A stretch of DNA of 64,000 nucleotides from JAFGOG01 sp034429215 (lineage in GTDB: Bacteria > Chloroflexota > Anaerolineae > JAAYZQ01), in contig DAOUGI010000127.1 of the NCBI GenBank assembly GCA_034429215.1, forward strand, positions 76,598-140,597, given 5' to 3'. Below, one piece after another: positions 40,941 through 48,672 of this stretch. The position numbers were made by a program, and so were the translations under genes. Positions within the stretch are counted from its first letter, which is position 1. The number at the start of each line of letters is the position of its first letter. Under the pieces are notes generated by a model. It ran no database searches and had not been told where the DNA came from. It saw nothing but the letters and a program-made list of their open reading frames with translations.

Positions 40941-42296
40941 ATGCGCTCTTTGCGCAGTCTATTTCCGCCGGCCGGCCTGGCGGCCGTGCTGCTGTTGCTG
41001 ATCTGGTTGGTCCCGGCCATCGACACGAGCAATGCCAAGGCTGACCCGGCCGTCGCCTGGAGATCCGGTTCGGAGGGCGTGACCCGCATCCAGGAGCCGG
41101 TCATCACCCCCGCCGGCCAACTGCCCCTGTTCGACGGCGCGGCGCTCGGCGACCTGTTCGTCTATGCGTACACCGGCGCCGCCTGGCAGCAGATCCCATT
41201 CCAGCTCGACGAGGTGGATGCCACCGGCGCCTACACGGTCGAGAATGGGCTGCTCGACGCCAACGACGAGCTGGTGTTCATGGCCATGGACCTGGGCGAG
41301 CAGGCCGCGGCATCCGAGTGGATCACCGACACCGGCGCACAAAGCCATGCCCGCTACGAGATCCAGGTCAGCGATCCTCTAAGCCCGGGCCAGCAGGGCT
41401 GGGCCTACGTTTACCGCTCGGCGACGCTGGCCCCTGCCCTGCCCGCCGATTACGTGAGCTGGGATGCGGCTGGCCGGCGCCTCGTCGGCAGCACATACAT
41501 CATTGGCTTTAGCCCGGCGGTGCACCCGGCGATGGATTCGATGGAATTGAACGGCAGCGGAGTAGATGCCCTGGACCGGGGCAAGATCCGCCTGGATGCC
41601 ATCTGCTACATTTATAGCATCCCGGTTCCCGTGACCCTCACCGAAGAGGACCTGGCCGGGGCGCTCGATTATACACCCGATATAGATGGGCCGGTTCGCG
41701 TGGGCGGCGGCAGCACGGATGGCAGCTCGTGGGCCTACCATTCGCTCTACCGATCCTACTTTACCATGAACATCAGCGACCTGACCCCGCCCCCGCCATG
41801 CACCGCACTTGCCATCAACCAGATTCGGCTGTCGAGCGACTGGCTGGACCCGGCCACCACCGGGATGGCGCCCGCTACCTACTATGACAACAACGGCGGG
41901 GCAGGCGTTGCCATCGACGGCAGTCCCGACAGCGTGCCGCCCACCCCGGTCACCACCTGGAAGCAGGTCAGCGGCGGCCAGGGGAGCATCGTCCAGGTAG
42001 TGGACGTGGCTATTGGCGGTGGCCAGCTTGCGAACTATTACGAGGATGACCAGACCATAGACCCCGAGGATACCGGCGATGGGCGCGCCTTCGGCGACGC
42101 CGGGTTTGTCGTGAACAATCCTGCCGGCCAGATCAGCGCCGAGACGCTCCACTTCTTTCTCGATCCTGCTCAGCCCAACCTGGGCTCCACCTACCAGAGC
42201 TACTATGCCAATCCGCTAGAATTCGTGGCCGCCGCTCAGAGCTACGGCCCTCGTTATTATGTCTACATACCATTGCTCCTAAGGGGCTCTCCCTAG
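40941..42296 (+). CDS. Secreted protein of unknown function
   Basis: A 451-residue exported protein. Signal peptide in residues 1-35 ('LAAVLLLLIWLVPAIDTSNA'). The body is rich in Asp, Tyr and Gly with beta-strand character ('LFDGAALGDLFVYAYTGAAW', 'QIPFQLDEVDATGAYTVENG'). The C-terminus 'YYVYIPLLLRGSP' resembles the short hydrophobic tail (YLPLVLR-type) seen on many exported Chloroflexota proteins. AGGAGGTG stands before the ATG. No catalytic motif was recognised. Confidence 0.75.
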   Translation: MRSLRSLFPPAGLAAVLLLLIWLVPAIDTSNAKADPAVAWRSGSEGVTRIQEPVITPAGQLPLFDGAALGDLFVYAYTGAAWQQIPFQLDEVDATGAYTVENGLLDANDELVFMAMDLGEQAAASEWITDTGAQSHARYEIQVSDPLSPGQQGWAYVYRSATLAPALPADYVSWDAAGRRLVGSTYIIGFSPAVHPAMDSMELNGSGVDALDRGKIRLDAICYIYSIPVPVTLTEEDLAGALDYTPDIDGPVRVGGGSTDGSSWAYHSLYRSYFTMNISDLTPPPPCTALAINQIRLSSDWLDPATTGMAPATYYDNNGGAGVAIDGSPDSVPPTPVTTWKQVSGGQGSIVQVVDVAIGGGQLANYYEDDQTIDPEDTGDGRAFGDAGFVVNNPAGQISAETLHFFLDPAQPNLGSTYQSYYANPLEFVAAAQSYGPRYYVYIPLLLRGSP

Positions 42297-42361
42297 AAGC
42301 GGATGGATAGTTACATTATGCACATTTTGAATTTTGTCGGGGCAATTTTGGGGAGGCGAAC

Positions 42362-42934
42362 ATGACGGTCAAGCCCGATCGCTGGATTCGGCGCATGGCA
42401 ATGGAACAAAAGATGATCGAGCCGTTCGAGCCGGCGCAGATTCGGGGAGCAATCATCTCCTACGGCCTGTCGTCGTATGGCTACGACGTCCGGCTGGCGG
42501 ACGAGTTCAAGGTGCCGTCGGACGGCGGTGGAGTGCTGGATCCCAAGGCCGTTAATCACGGGGGACAACAGGGGATCCTCCCTTTTGTCGACGTACAGGC
42601 CGCGACATTCGACCTGGCGCCCAACACCTTCGTCCTGGGCCGGACCTGGGAGTACCTTCGCCTTCCACCCAACGTCATGGCGTTGTGCATGGGCAAGAGC
42701 AGCTATGCGCGATGTGGAGTCCTGGTCAATACGACCCCTTTTGAGCCGGGATGGGAGGGGTACGCCACCCTGTGCATCGCCAACACCGGGCCGCGCCCGG
42801 TCCGGCTTTATGCTGGGGAAGGGATTGGGCAGGTGGTTTTTTTTGAGAGCGATGAGCCGTGCGAGGTAACCTACGCCGACCGAGCGGGCAAATACCAAGC
42901 CCAACAGGGTATCACGCCGACGCGGGTGGGGTAA
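42362..42934 (+). CDS. dcd: dCTP deaminase
   Basis: A 190-residue enzyme converting dCTP to dUTP in pyrimidine nucleotide synthesis. Family motifs are complete: 'SSYGYDVRLADEFKV' near the N-terminus, the catalytic stretch 'KSSYARCGVLVNTTPFEPGW' with the Glu before Pro-Gly-Trp, and the C-terminal 'KYQAQQGITPTRVG'. GGGGAGGC precedes the ATG. The next two genes follow with gaps of four and zero bases; one encodes a uracil-DNA glycosylase, pairing dUTP production with uracil removal. Confidence 0.95.
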   Translation: MTVKPDRWIRRMAMEQKMIEPFEPAQIRGAIISYGLSSYGYDVRLADEFKVPSDGGGVLDPKAVNHGGQQGILPFVDVQAATFDLAPNTFVLGRTWEYLRLPPNVMALCMGKSSYARCGVLVNTTPFEPGWEGYATLCIANTGPRPVRLYAGEGIGQVVFFESDEPCEVTYADRAGKYQAQQGITPTRVG

Positions 42935-42938
42935 CGAC

Positions 42939-43649
42939 GTGACACAAGCAAGCAAGTTAGAGGTCATCAACATCGCCGAGCAAGGCGCTCGGCTGTCGCA
43001 GCCGTTCACCATGCTCGACCTGGCTCAAATCGACGACCTCATGCTGAGCCTCTTTTTGTGCCAGGGCACCCTGCAAACTCATCGTCACGTGGATCAGGAC
43101 GAGCTTTTCCTGGTTCAAAGCGGGACGATCAGCCTGGAAAGCGAGTGGGGCGATGTCATATTGCGGCCTCACGAGCTGGCAGTAGTGCCAAAAGGGGTAG
43201 GCCACCGGAGCGCGTCGCTGCTCCCGTCGTTGGTCCTGCTCCTGCAACCGCGCGTGGTCGTCGACCGGCGCAACGGCGATCGCCGCCTTTTTGCCTTAAA
43301 GGACGAAAACCGCCTGGAGAAGGTCAGCCTGGCGGCAATGGGCCGCCAAGTAGTTGTGCCTTTCAGCCCGGTGTTGGTGGCCAACCTGGACACGTTTGCC
43401 CTTTTGCTCACGCTGTGCGAGGGCATGGGACCATGGCAAGCACATGACCGCCAGGCCGATCTGATCCTGTGTCAAGACGGCCGATTGACCATAGAAACCG
43501 AAGGGATGGGCCTGGCGTCGCTGGGACCGGGCGAGTTGGCGGTGATACCGTCGCACGTCTCCTACCGCCTGTTGAGCACCGGCCGGGCGATGGTGTTAGG
43601 CTTGAAACGACACAAGCAGCCAGGGCTGCCGCTGCCCGACCGGGTATAG
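42939..43649 (+). CDS. Bicupin protein
   Basis: A 236-residue protein with two cupin barrels. The first (about 35-105) keeps a metal-site-like 'THRHVDQDELFLVQSG' and 'HELAVVPKGVGHR'; the second (about 140-225) has 'PWQAHDRQADLILCQDGRLT' and 'GELAVIPSHVSYR', with fewer His ligands, so probably only the first binds metal. The start is GTG 42939, four bases after dcd. The substrate is unknown; linkage to dcd and the glycosylase may be only transcriptional. Confidence 0.75.
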   Translation: MTQASKLEVINIAEQGARLSQPFTMLDLAQIDDLMLSLFLCQGTLQTHRHVDQDELFLVQSGTISLESEWGDVILRPHELAVVPKGVGHRSASLLPSLVLLLQPRVVVDRRNGDRRLFALKDENRLEKVSLAAMGRQVVVPFSPVLVANLDTFALLLTLCEGMGPWQAHDRQADLILCQDGRLTIETEGMGLASLGPGELAVIPSHVSYRLLSTGRAMVLGLKRHKQPGLPLPDRV

Positions 43650-44273
43650 ATGAATACGATGCGACTGGCCGAGGGTTGTATCCGCTGTCCGGCGCTGGCC
43701 GCCAACCGGCGCCTTGTCGTCCACAGCTACGGCGCACCCGATGCCCGTATCCTGTTCGTCGGTGAGGCGCCCGGCTACAAGGGCGCCGACCTCACGGGGG
43801 TGCCCTTTACCCGGGACCGGTCGGGGGTGCGGTTCCAGCAGATGCTGATCGCGCTGGGGCTGTCAGCCGAGAGCGATCCGCGTGTCGAGCGTCCTCGCTT
43901 GGCCTGCCTTGTGACTAACGTGGTGCGCTGCAACCCGCCGGCCAACCGCGCGCCAAGCCGCGACGAGATTGCCAATTGTCTGCCGTACCTGTGGCAGGAG
44001 CTGGCGCTGGTGCAGCCGGATGTCGTAGTACCGGTCGGCGGGGTAGCGGCTCAGGAGTTGTTCATGCACCTGCTGGGCGAGCCGGCGCCGCCTATCAGCC
44101 GAGCCCATGCCCAGGTGTTCCCCACCAACATGGCCAAACCCAGGATTCTGCTGCCCATGCGCCACCCGTCCCGTATCTCCAATGCCGATCTGGAGCGTTT
44201 CATTGCCGCCGTGCGGCTGGAATGCTTTGGCACCTCTCAACGGATCTTTGCCCAAACTCCTCGGTTGTGGTAG
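43650..44273 (+). CDS. Uracil-DNA glycosylase, [4Fe-4S] family 4/5 type
   Basis: A 207-residue DNA repair enzyme that removes uracil from DNA. It has the active-site motif 'FVGEAPGYKGADLTGVPF', the four cluster cysteines (Cys10, Cys13, Cys94, Cys110; CxxC and C-x15-C), 'TNVVRCNPPANRAP', and the late 'MRHPSR' loop. The ATG follows the bicupin stop directly. The position next to dcd suggests a small uracil-hygiene operon. Confidence 0.88.
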   Translation: MNTMRLAEGCIRCPALAANRRLVVHSYGAPDARILFVGEAPGYKGADLTGVPFTRDRSGVRFQQMLIALGLSAESDPRVERPRLACLVTNVVRCNPPANRAPSRDEIANCLPYLWQELALVQPDVVVPVGGVAAQELFMHLLGEPAPPISRAHAQVFPTNMAKPRILLPMRHPSRISNADLERFIAAVRLECFGTSQRIFAQTPRLW

Positions 44274-44304
44274 ACTGGCTCTCGCAAATGTGAGGAGCAC
44301 CATA

Positions 44305-45069
44305 ATGGACGATTACAGCGCTTATGCCCAATTTTACGATCTCGACCACGGCAACCTGGATGCCGATCTGTTACTGATCGAGCAGTACGCCGCGCTGTGC
44401 GGCCCGCCGATCCTGGAATTGGCGTGCGGCACCGGCCGCGTGCTGCTGCCCCTGGCCCGGCAGGGCTACCAGATCACCGGGGTAGACATCTCGCCCAAGA
44501 TGCTGGCCGTCGCCCGGCGCAAGATCGAGGCCGAAGGGCTGGCCGGCCGGGTGACGCTGGTGGAACAGGACATGCGACACCTGGCTCTCGAAGGCCGCTT
44601 CAACCTGGCCTTTGTCGCCTTGAACTCGTTTATGCACCTGCTCACTCCTGAAGACCAGTTGGCTTCCCTGGCCTGCATCCGCCAATACCTGAATCCGGGT
44701 GGACGGCTGCTGCTCGACCTGTTCAATCCCGACCTAGGCCGGCTGCTCGACTTGCGCAGTCAAGTGTCGCTGGACAAGGTGATGATCGATCCCGAGACCG
44801 GCCACCGGCTCATGAAGTTCCGCAGCGAAAAGGTGGACCTGAGCCAACAGACGATCTATCTCACGTATATGATCGACGACATGGACAACCAGGGTATGGT
44901 ACACCGCACCCTCGTGACGTTCTCGACACGCTACCTGTTCCGCGCCGAGATCGAACACCTGCTCCAGCGCGCCGGTTTCGCGGTCGAAGTGATCTATGGA
45001 TCGTACGACCTGGACGATTTCAGCAGCGACAGCGACAAGATGATCACGGTCGCTCGGCGACTGGATTAG
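44305..45069 (+). CDS. Class I SAM-dependent methyltransferase
   Basis: A 254-residue protein. The SAM-binding motif I is 'ILELACGTGRVLLPLARQGY', with 'GVDISPKMLAVARRK' as motif II and 'VALNSFMHLLTPEDQ' after strand 4. The C-terminal part carries the beta insert typical of small-molecule methyltransferases of the UbiE/Tam type. The ATG at 44305 follows GAGGAG; the frame upstream overlaps the glycosylase gene and is a shadow. The substrate is unknown. Confidence 0.88.
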   Translation: MDDYSAYAQFYDLDHGNLDADLLLIEQYAALCGPPILELACGTGRVLLPLARQGYQITGVDISPKMLAVARRKIEAEGLAGRVTLVEQDMRHLALEGRFNLAFVALNSFMHLLTPEDQLASLACIRQYLNPGGRLLLDLFNPDLGRLLDLRSQVSLDKVMIDPETGHRLMKFRSEKVDLSQQTIYLTYMIDDMDNQGMVHRTLVTFSTRYLFRAEIEHLLQRAGFAVEVIYGSYDLDDFSSDSDKMITVARRLD

Positions 45070-45078
45070 GAACCAGAC

Positions 45079-46152
45079 TTGACCAACCACGCTAAACGCC
45101 GACGCCTGACCCGCCGGGCGTTCCTGCGCCTGGCCGGCCTGACCGGCATCGGCACAACGTTGAGCGCCTGCGGCGCACCGCCTACCCCAACCCCTGGACA
45201 GTCAAACCAAGTCGCAGGCAACGAACCGGCCAGCCCAACGTCCACGCGGCCGCCGGCTACGCCTACGGCCGTCCCGACCGTCACAACACCAACCCCGACG
45301 GCTACGGCGACGCCGACCGCTACGGCGACGCCCACCCAGACCGCGAGCCCTACGCCGACCGACCGACCTTCGCCGACACCCACCTCCACGCCGACCCGCG
45401 GACCGCTGCGGGCCATCTCGCTCATCCATGGCCCGGCGCGCGCCCTGGTGATGGATCACGTACTACAGCGCCTGGGTGTTGTAGGCACCACTGTCCGGGT
45501 GGACCTTGGCGAAACGGTGCCCGACTTGACTTCTGGCGCGTATGACGCGGTTCTCTTTGCCGGCGGCGAGTACCGCCCCGAAGAGTTTGAAGAGCCGATC
45601 TTCCAGGCCGAACGGGAACGGATCATGGCCGCCATCGAGGCACGCGTCCCGATCCTGGGCATTTGCCTGGGCAACCAGTTGATCGCCCACTGGCTCGGCG
45701 GCAAGGTCACAGGCGGCAAGTGGGAGATTGGCTGGCTGCCGGTCACCGCCAACGACGCCGGCCGGGCAGATCCTCTGCTGGCCGGCTTGGGTGACACCTT
45801 TCACGCCTTTCTATGGCACGGGGACCGGGTGTCCAAACTGCCGGAGAATGGCGTGCTGCTGGCATCGAGCGAGCTGTGCCCCGTCCAGGCTTTTCGGCTG
45901 CGCGACCTGCCGGTGTGGGGGGTCCAATTCAACCCTCAATACGATCCGGTCATCGCCGAGGGGGTGATCCGCGCCGCAAGCTCGCTGCCGAAGCGCGGTT
46001 ATGATATCGAGGCGATGGTGGCCACCGGGTACCGGGAGTACAACGACCTGGCCGGCAAGCTCTTTGGCAACTTTTTCGCGCAGGTCGCAGGCGCCCCTGC
46101 GGCGGGGGCAACTCCCACCCCGGAAAGGGAAACCTTCACAGAAGAAAGGTAG
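45079..46152 (+). CDS. Lipoprotein with class-I glutamine-amidotransferase-like domain lacking the His-Glu pair
   Basis: A 357-residue protein. A twin-arginine-like signal ('RRLTRRAFLRLAG') leads to a lipobox at Cys31. A Thr/Pro repeat tether (about 35-108) precedes a GATase-1 domain (about 112-335) with the nucleophile elbow 'ILGICLGNQLIAHWLGG' (Cys196) and 'WHGDRV'. The usual 'QFHPE' motif reads 'VQFNPQYDP': His is Asn285 and Glu is Gln287, so normal amidotransferase or peptidase chemistry should be lost. Export of a GATase fold is itself unusual. Translation starts at TTG 45079. The next gene continues in the same frame after the TAG stop. Confidence 0.82.
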   Translation: MTNHAKRRRLTRRAFLRLAGLTGIGTTLSACGAPPTPTPGQSNQVAGNEPASPTSTRPPATPTAVPTVTTPTPTATATPTATATPTQTASPTPTDRPSPTPTSTPTRGPLRAISLIHGPARALVMDHVLQRLGVVGTTVRVDLGETVPDLTSGAYDAVLFAGGEYRPEEFEEPIFQAERERIMAAIEARVPILGICLGNQLIAHWLGGKVTGGKWEIGWLPVTANDAGRADPLLAGLGDTFHAFLWHGDRVSKLPENGVLLASSELCPVQAFRLRDLPVWGVQFNPQYDPVIAEGVIRAASSLPKRGYDIEAMVATGYREYNDLAGKLFGNFFAQVAGAPAAGATPTPERETFTEER

Positions 46153-46263
46153 ACCACACTGTCAAGCCGTACGGGTAGAAGGTGGGACAAGAGGAACGTT
46201 GAACGGCGGGGCCGAGCCTGGCCGCCGATCCTGCGGCACTGCCTGAGCTATCTGGGCGCCATC

Positions 46264-48663
46264 TTGATGGTGTCGATGCTGGCAAGCTGTGGCTCGTCCG
46301 GTCTACCAACTCTAGCTTTCACGTTGGAGCCACCGGCCACGGCAATCACAACTGCCCAAGGCTCCCCGGTTTCGCTTGCCACCAGCAGTCCAACCCCGAC
46401 CGAAACTCTGACTCCTACTCCAAAGCCAAGTCCCACACCCACGGCACCGCCAACCGCGACGACATCTCCCACACCGTCATCGACCCCATCCCCTACCCCG
46501 GCTGGAACACCAGCCGCCGGCGAGCCAATGCCCCTGTCACTTGGCTGGCGGCTCGATGCCAACAGCCACTTGACCGGTGTGGCCGTGAACGGATCGTGTG
46601 AGAGTGGTGAGCAAAGTAGATCCGGCGGCCCGGCCTTTTTTCTCACCTCGCTAGGGCGCACAGTCTATGCCCTGGATCAGAACGGCAAGACGGCATGGCA
46701 GGCGCACCTTCCCGGCCCCGCCTACGCCCTTGCCCTGGTCAGCACTGGGGACCAACCGGGCAGCCTGGCCGTGGCCGGCGACAACGGCGTGACCCTTCTC
46801 AACATGCAGGGGCGCCGGATGTGGCATCGCGACCTGGGTACCCGCATCACCGCACTGGAATCGGATCCTTTCTGTGGCGAGCAGCGTGCACTCGACGGCG
46901 GGTTACTGGCCGGTGGATGGGATGAACGGCTCACCAGGCTGGATAGCCAAGGCAATGTCCTGTGGCAGGCGGAGCTTGGCGCGCCTGCAAGCAGCATCCT
47001 CTGGCTGGCCGAGGAAAAAGTCGCCGTGGCCGCTACCCTCGACGGCGAGCTGCGCGCATTCGACCAGTCGGGCAAAGAGGTGTGGCGCCTTCCCGTCGAG
47101 CCCGGCGTTCCGATTACCGGCTTGGCGCCACTGCCTGAGGATGACGGCAGGGCGCTGCTGGTTGGGTTGCAAAACGGCCATTTGATAGCGCTCGACACGA
47201 CCGCCACGTCGACTTCCATGATGCCGCGCCAGGAAGCTGATGGCAAGCCCCAGGTGCGCTGGCAGCAGGCACTGGGTGAGGGTGGGCCGGTGTGGCAAGC
47301 CGCCGATGTCAACGGCGATGCAGCGCCGGAGATCGTCGTCGGAACAGGGGGCGACACACCCCAGCTCGCCCTCTTGTCTACCGCCGGTGAATCAGCGTGG
47401 CGTGTGGTTCTCCCTTCGCCCGCAAACGCAGTCGCCGTTCTCGAATCTGCGGGCAGCGCCACGATTCTGGCCGGCCTGACCAGCGGCGAGATCCAGGCCT
47501 ACGACGATCTTGGGCGGCTGCGCGCCTCGGTGCATGCCGGCGATGCGGTCTGGCGCCTGGCGGCGAATGGCGACAAAGCTCTGGCCCTGGCCGATGTCGT
47601 TGCCTGGCAGATCGTGCCCGGCGCAGGCCCGGCTGGCAGATCATGGTTCCAAGTGCCTGCTCTTGTTCCGCTGCCGCTCGACGTGACCGATCTGCCGGCG
47701 ACCAGCTCAGAGGGGACAGCCGTACTCGTCTTCTTGGGCGATGTCGTGCCGGGCCGTTCGATGGAAGCGCAATTGGCCCGGTACGGCCCGGCCTATCCAT
47801 GGAACGGGGTGGGGCCGTTGCTGCGCCAGGCGGACCTGGCTGCGGCCAATCTGGAATCTGTCCTCACAACCCAGGGACAGCCGCTCAACAAACGCTACAT
47901 CATACGCGCTCATCCCGGGTCAGGACAGACCCTGGTCGAGGCCGGCCTCGACCTGGTATCTCTGGCAAATAACCACGCCCTCGATTACGGCCAGGTCGGG
48001 CTGGACGATACGCTGAGCACCTTGGATGCTCTTGGCATCGCCGTGGTGGGAGCTGGGTGCAAGGACGGTGACAGATCGCCTTCTGGAGGGGCTCTCGGTG
48101 ATTCCTGCCAGGCCGGCCGGCCGGCCATCTTTACCCTCAACGGAGTCACGGTCGCCGTGCTCGGCTACGCAGGCGCCTACTGGAACGGCTCACCAGACAT
48201 GCCGGCCAGCAACGAAATCGCCTGGGCTGAACCGGTCCGCGTACAGGCCGACGTCCGGGCGGCGCGGGATCAAGCCGATGTCGTGATCGTCATACTCCAC
48301 GCCGGCGTCGAATATGCCACCACACCATCAGCCAATCAGGTGGCCGTCGCCCATGCCGCAATAGATGCCGGCGCCGACCTGGTCGTCGGCCATCATCCCC
48401 ACGTAACCCAGACCGTGGAGCGCTACGACAGCCCAGAGAGCGAAGATGGCCGTCACGGCTTGATCGTGTACAGCCTCGGCAACGCGGTGTTTGACATACC
48501 CCGCCAGGCAGCGATGCAAGGCGATCTGCTTCGCGTCCATGTCACGCGCGACGGGCTCGAGCGGGCCGAGCTGTGGCCCTTCTGGATCGAGGACGCTATC
48601 CGCCCCCGGCTCCTGGCCGGTGAAGACGGGAATCCCCGTTATTCGGTCATCTACGACAAATAG
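46264..48663 (+). CDS. Lipoprotein with PQQ-like propeller and CapA-type metallophosphatase domain
   Basis: About 799 residues. After a lipobox ('VSMLASC') and Thr/Pro tether comes a beta-propeller of PQQ/WD40 type (about 95-460; repeats such as 'NVLWQAELGAPASS' and 'TLDGELRAFDQSGKEVWRLP'). The C-terminal third (about 480-790) is CapA/PgsA-like, with 'FLGDVVPGRSMEAQL', 'AAANLESVLT', 'LVSLANNHALDYG', 'VVIVILHAGVEY' and 'LVVGHHPHVTQ', which supply metal ligands in this calcineurin-like family (poly-gamma-glutamate or capsule processing). The TTG given here leaves the signal peptide too short. An in-frame CTG at 46159, nine bases after GAAAGG, would supply a full basic and hydrophobic signal. 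Confidence 0.85.
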   Translation: MMVSMLASCGSSGLPTLAFTLEPPATAITTAQGSPVSLATSSPTPTETLTPTPKPSPTPTAPPTATTSPTPSSTPSPTPAGTPAAGEPMPLSLGWRLDANSHLTGVAVNGSCESGEQSRSGGPAFFLTSLGRTVYALDQNGKTAWQAHLPGPAYALALVSTGDQPGSLAVAGDNGVTLLNMQGRRMWHRDLGTRITALESDPFCGEQRALDGGLLAGGWDERLTRLDSQGNVLWQAELGAPASSILWLAEEKVAVAATLDGELRAFDQSGKEVWRLPVEPGVPITGLAPLPEDDGRALLVGLQNGHLIALDTTATSTSMMPRQEADGKPQVRWQQALGEGGPVWQAADVNGDAAPEIVVGTGGDTPQLALLSTAGESAWRVVLPSPANAVAVLESAGSATILAGLTSGEIQAYDDLGRLRASVHAGDAVWRLAANGDKALALADVVAWQIVPGAGPAGRSWFQVPALVPLPLDVTDLPATSSEGTAVLVFLGDVVPGRSMEAQLARYGPAYPWNGVGPLLRQADLAAANLESVLTTQGQPLNKRYIIRAHPGSGQTLVEAGLDLVSLANNHALDYGQVGLDDTLSTLDALGIAVVGAGCKDGDRSPSGGALGDSCQAGRPAIFTLNGVTVAVLGYAGAYWNGSPDMPASNEIAWAEPVRVQADVRAARDQADVVIVILHAGVEYATTPSANQVAVAHAAIDAGADLVVGHHPHVTQTVERYDSPESEDGRHGLIVYSLGNAVFDIPRQAAMQGDLLRVHVTRDGLERAELWPFWIEDAIRPRLLAGEDGNPRYSVIYDK

Positions 48664-48672
48664 CGGCTATCT

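Noticed and set aside
46264..48663. A glucose-type PQQ dehydrogenase
   Set aside because: The propeller repeats lack the catalytic and PQQ-binding residues of dehydrogenases, and the C-terminal third is clearly CapA-like.
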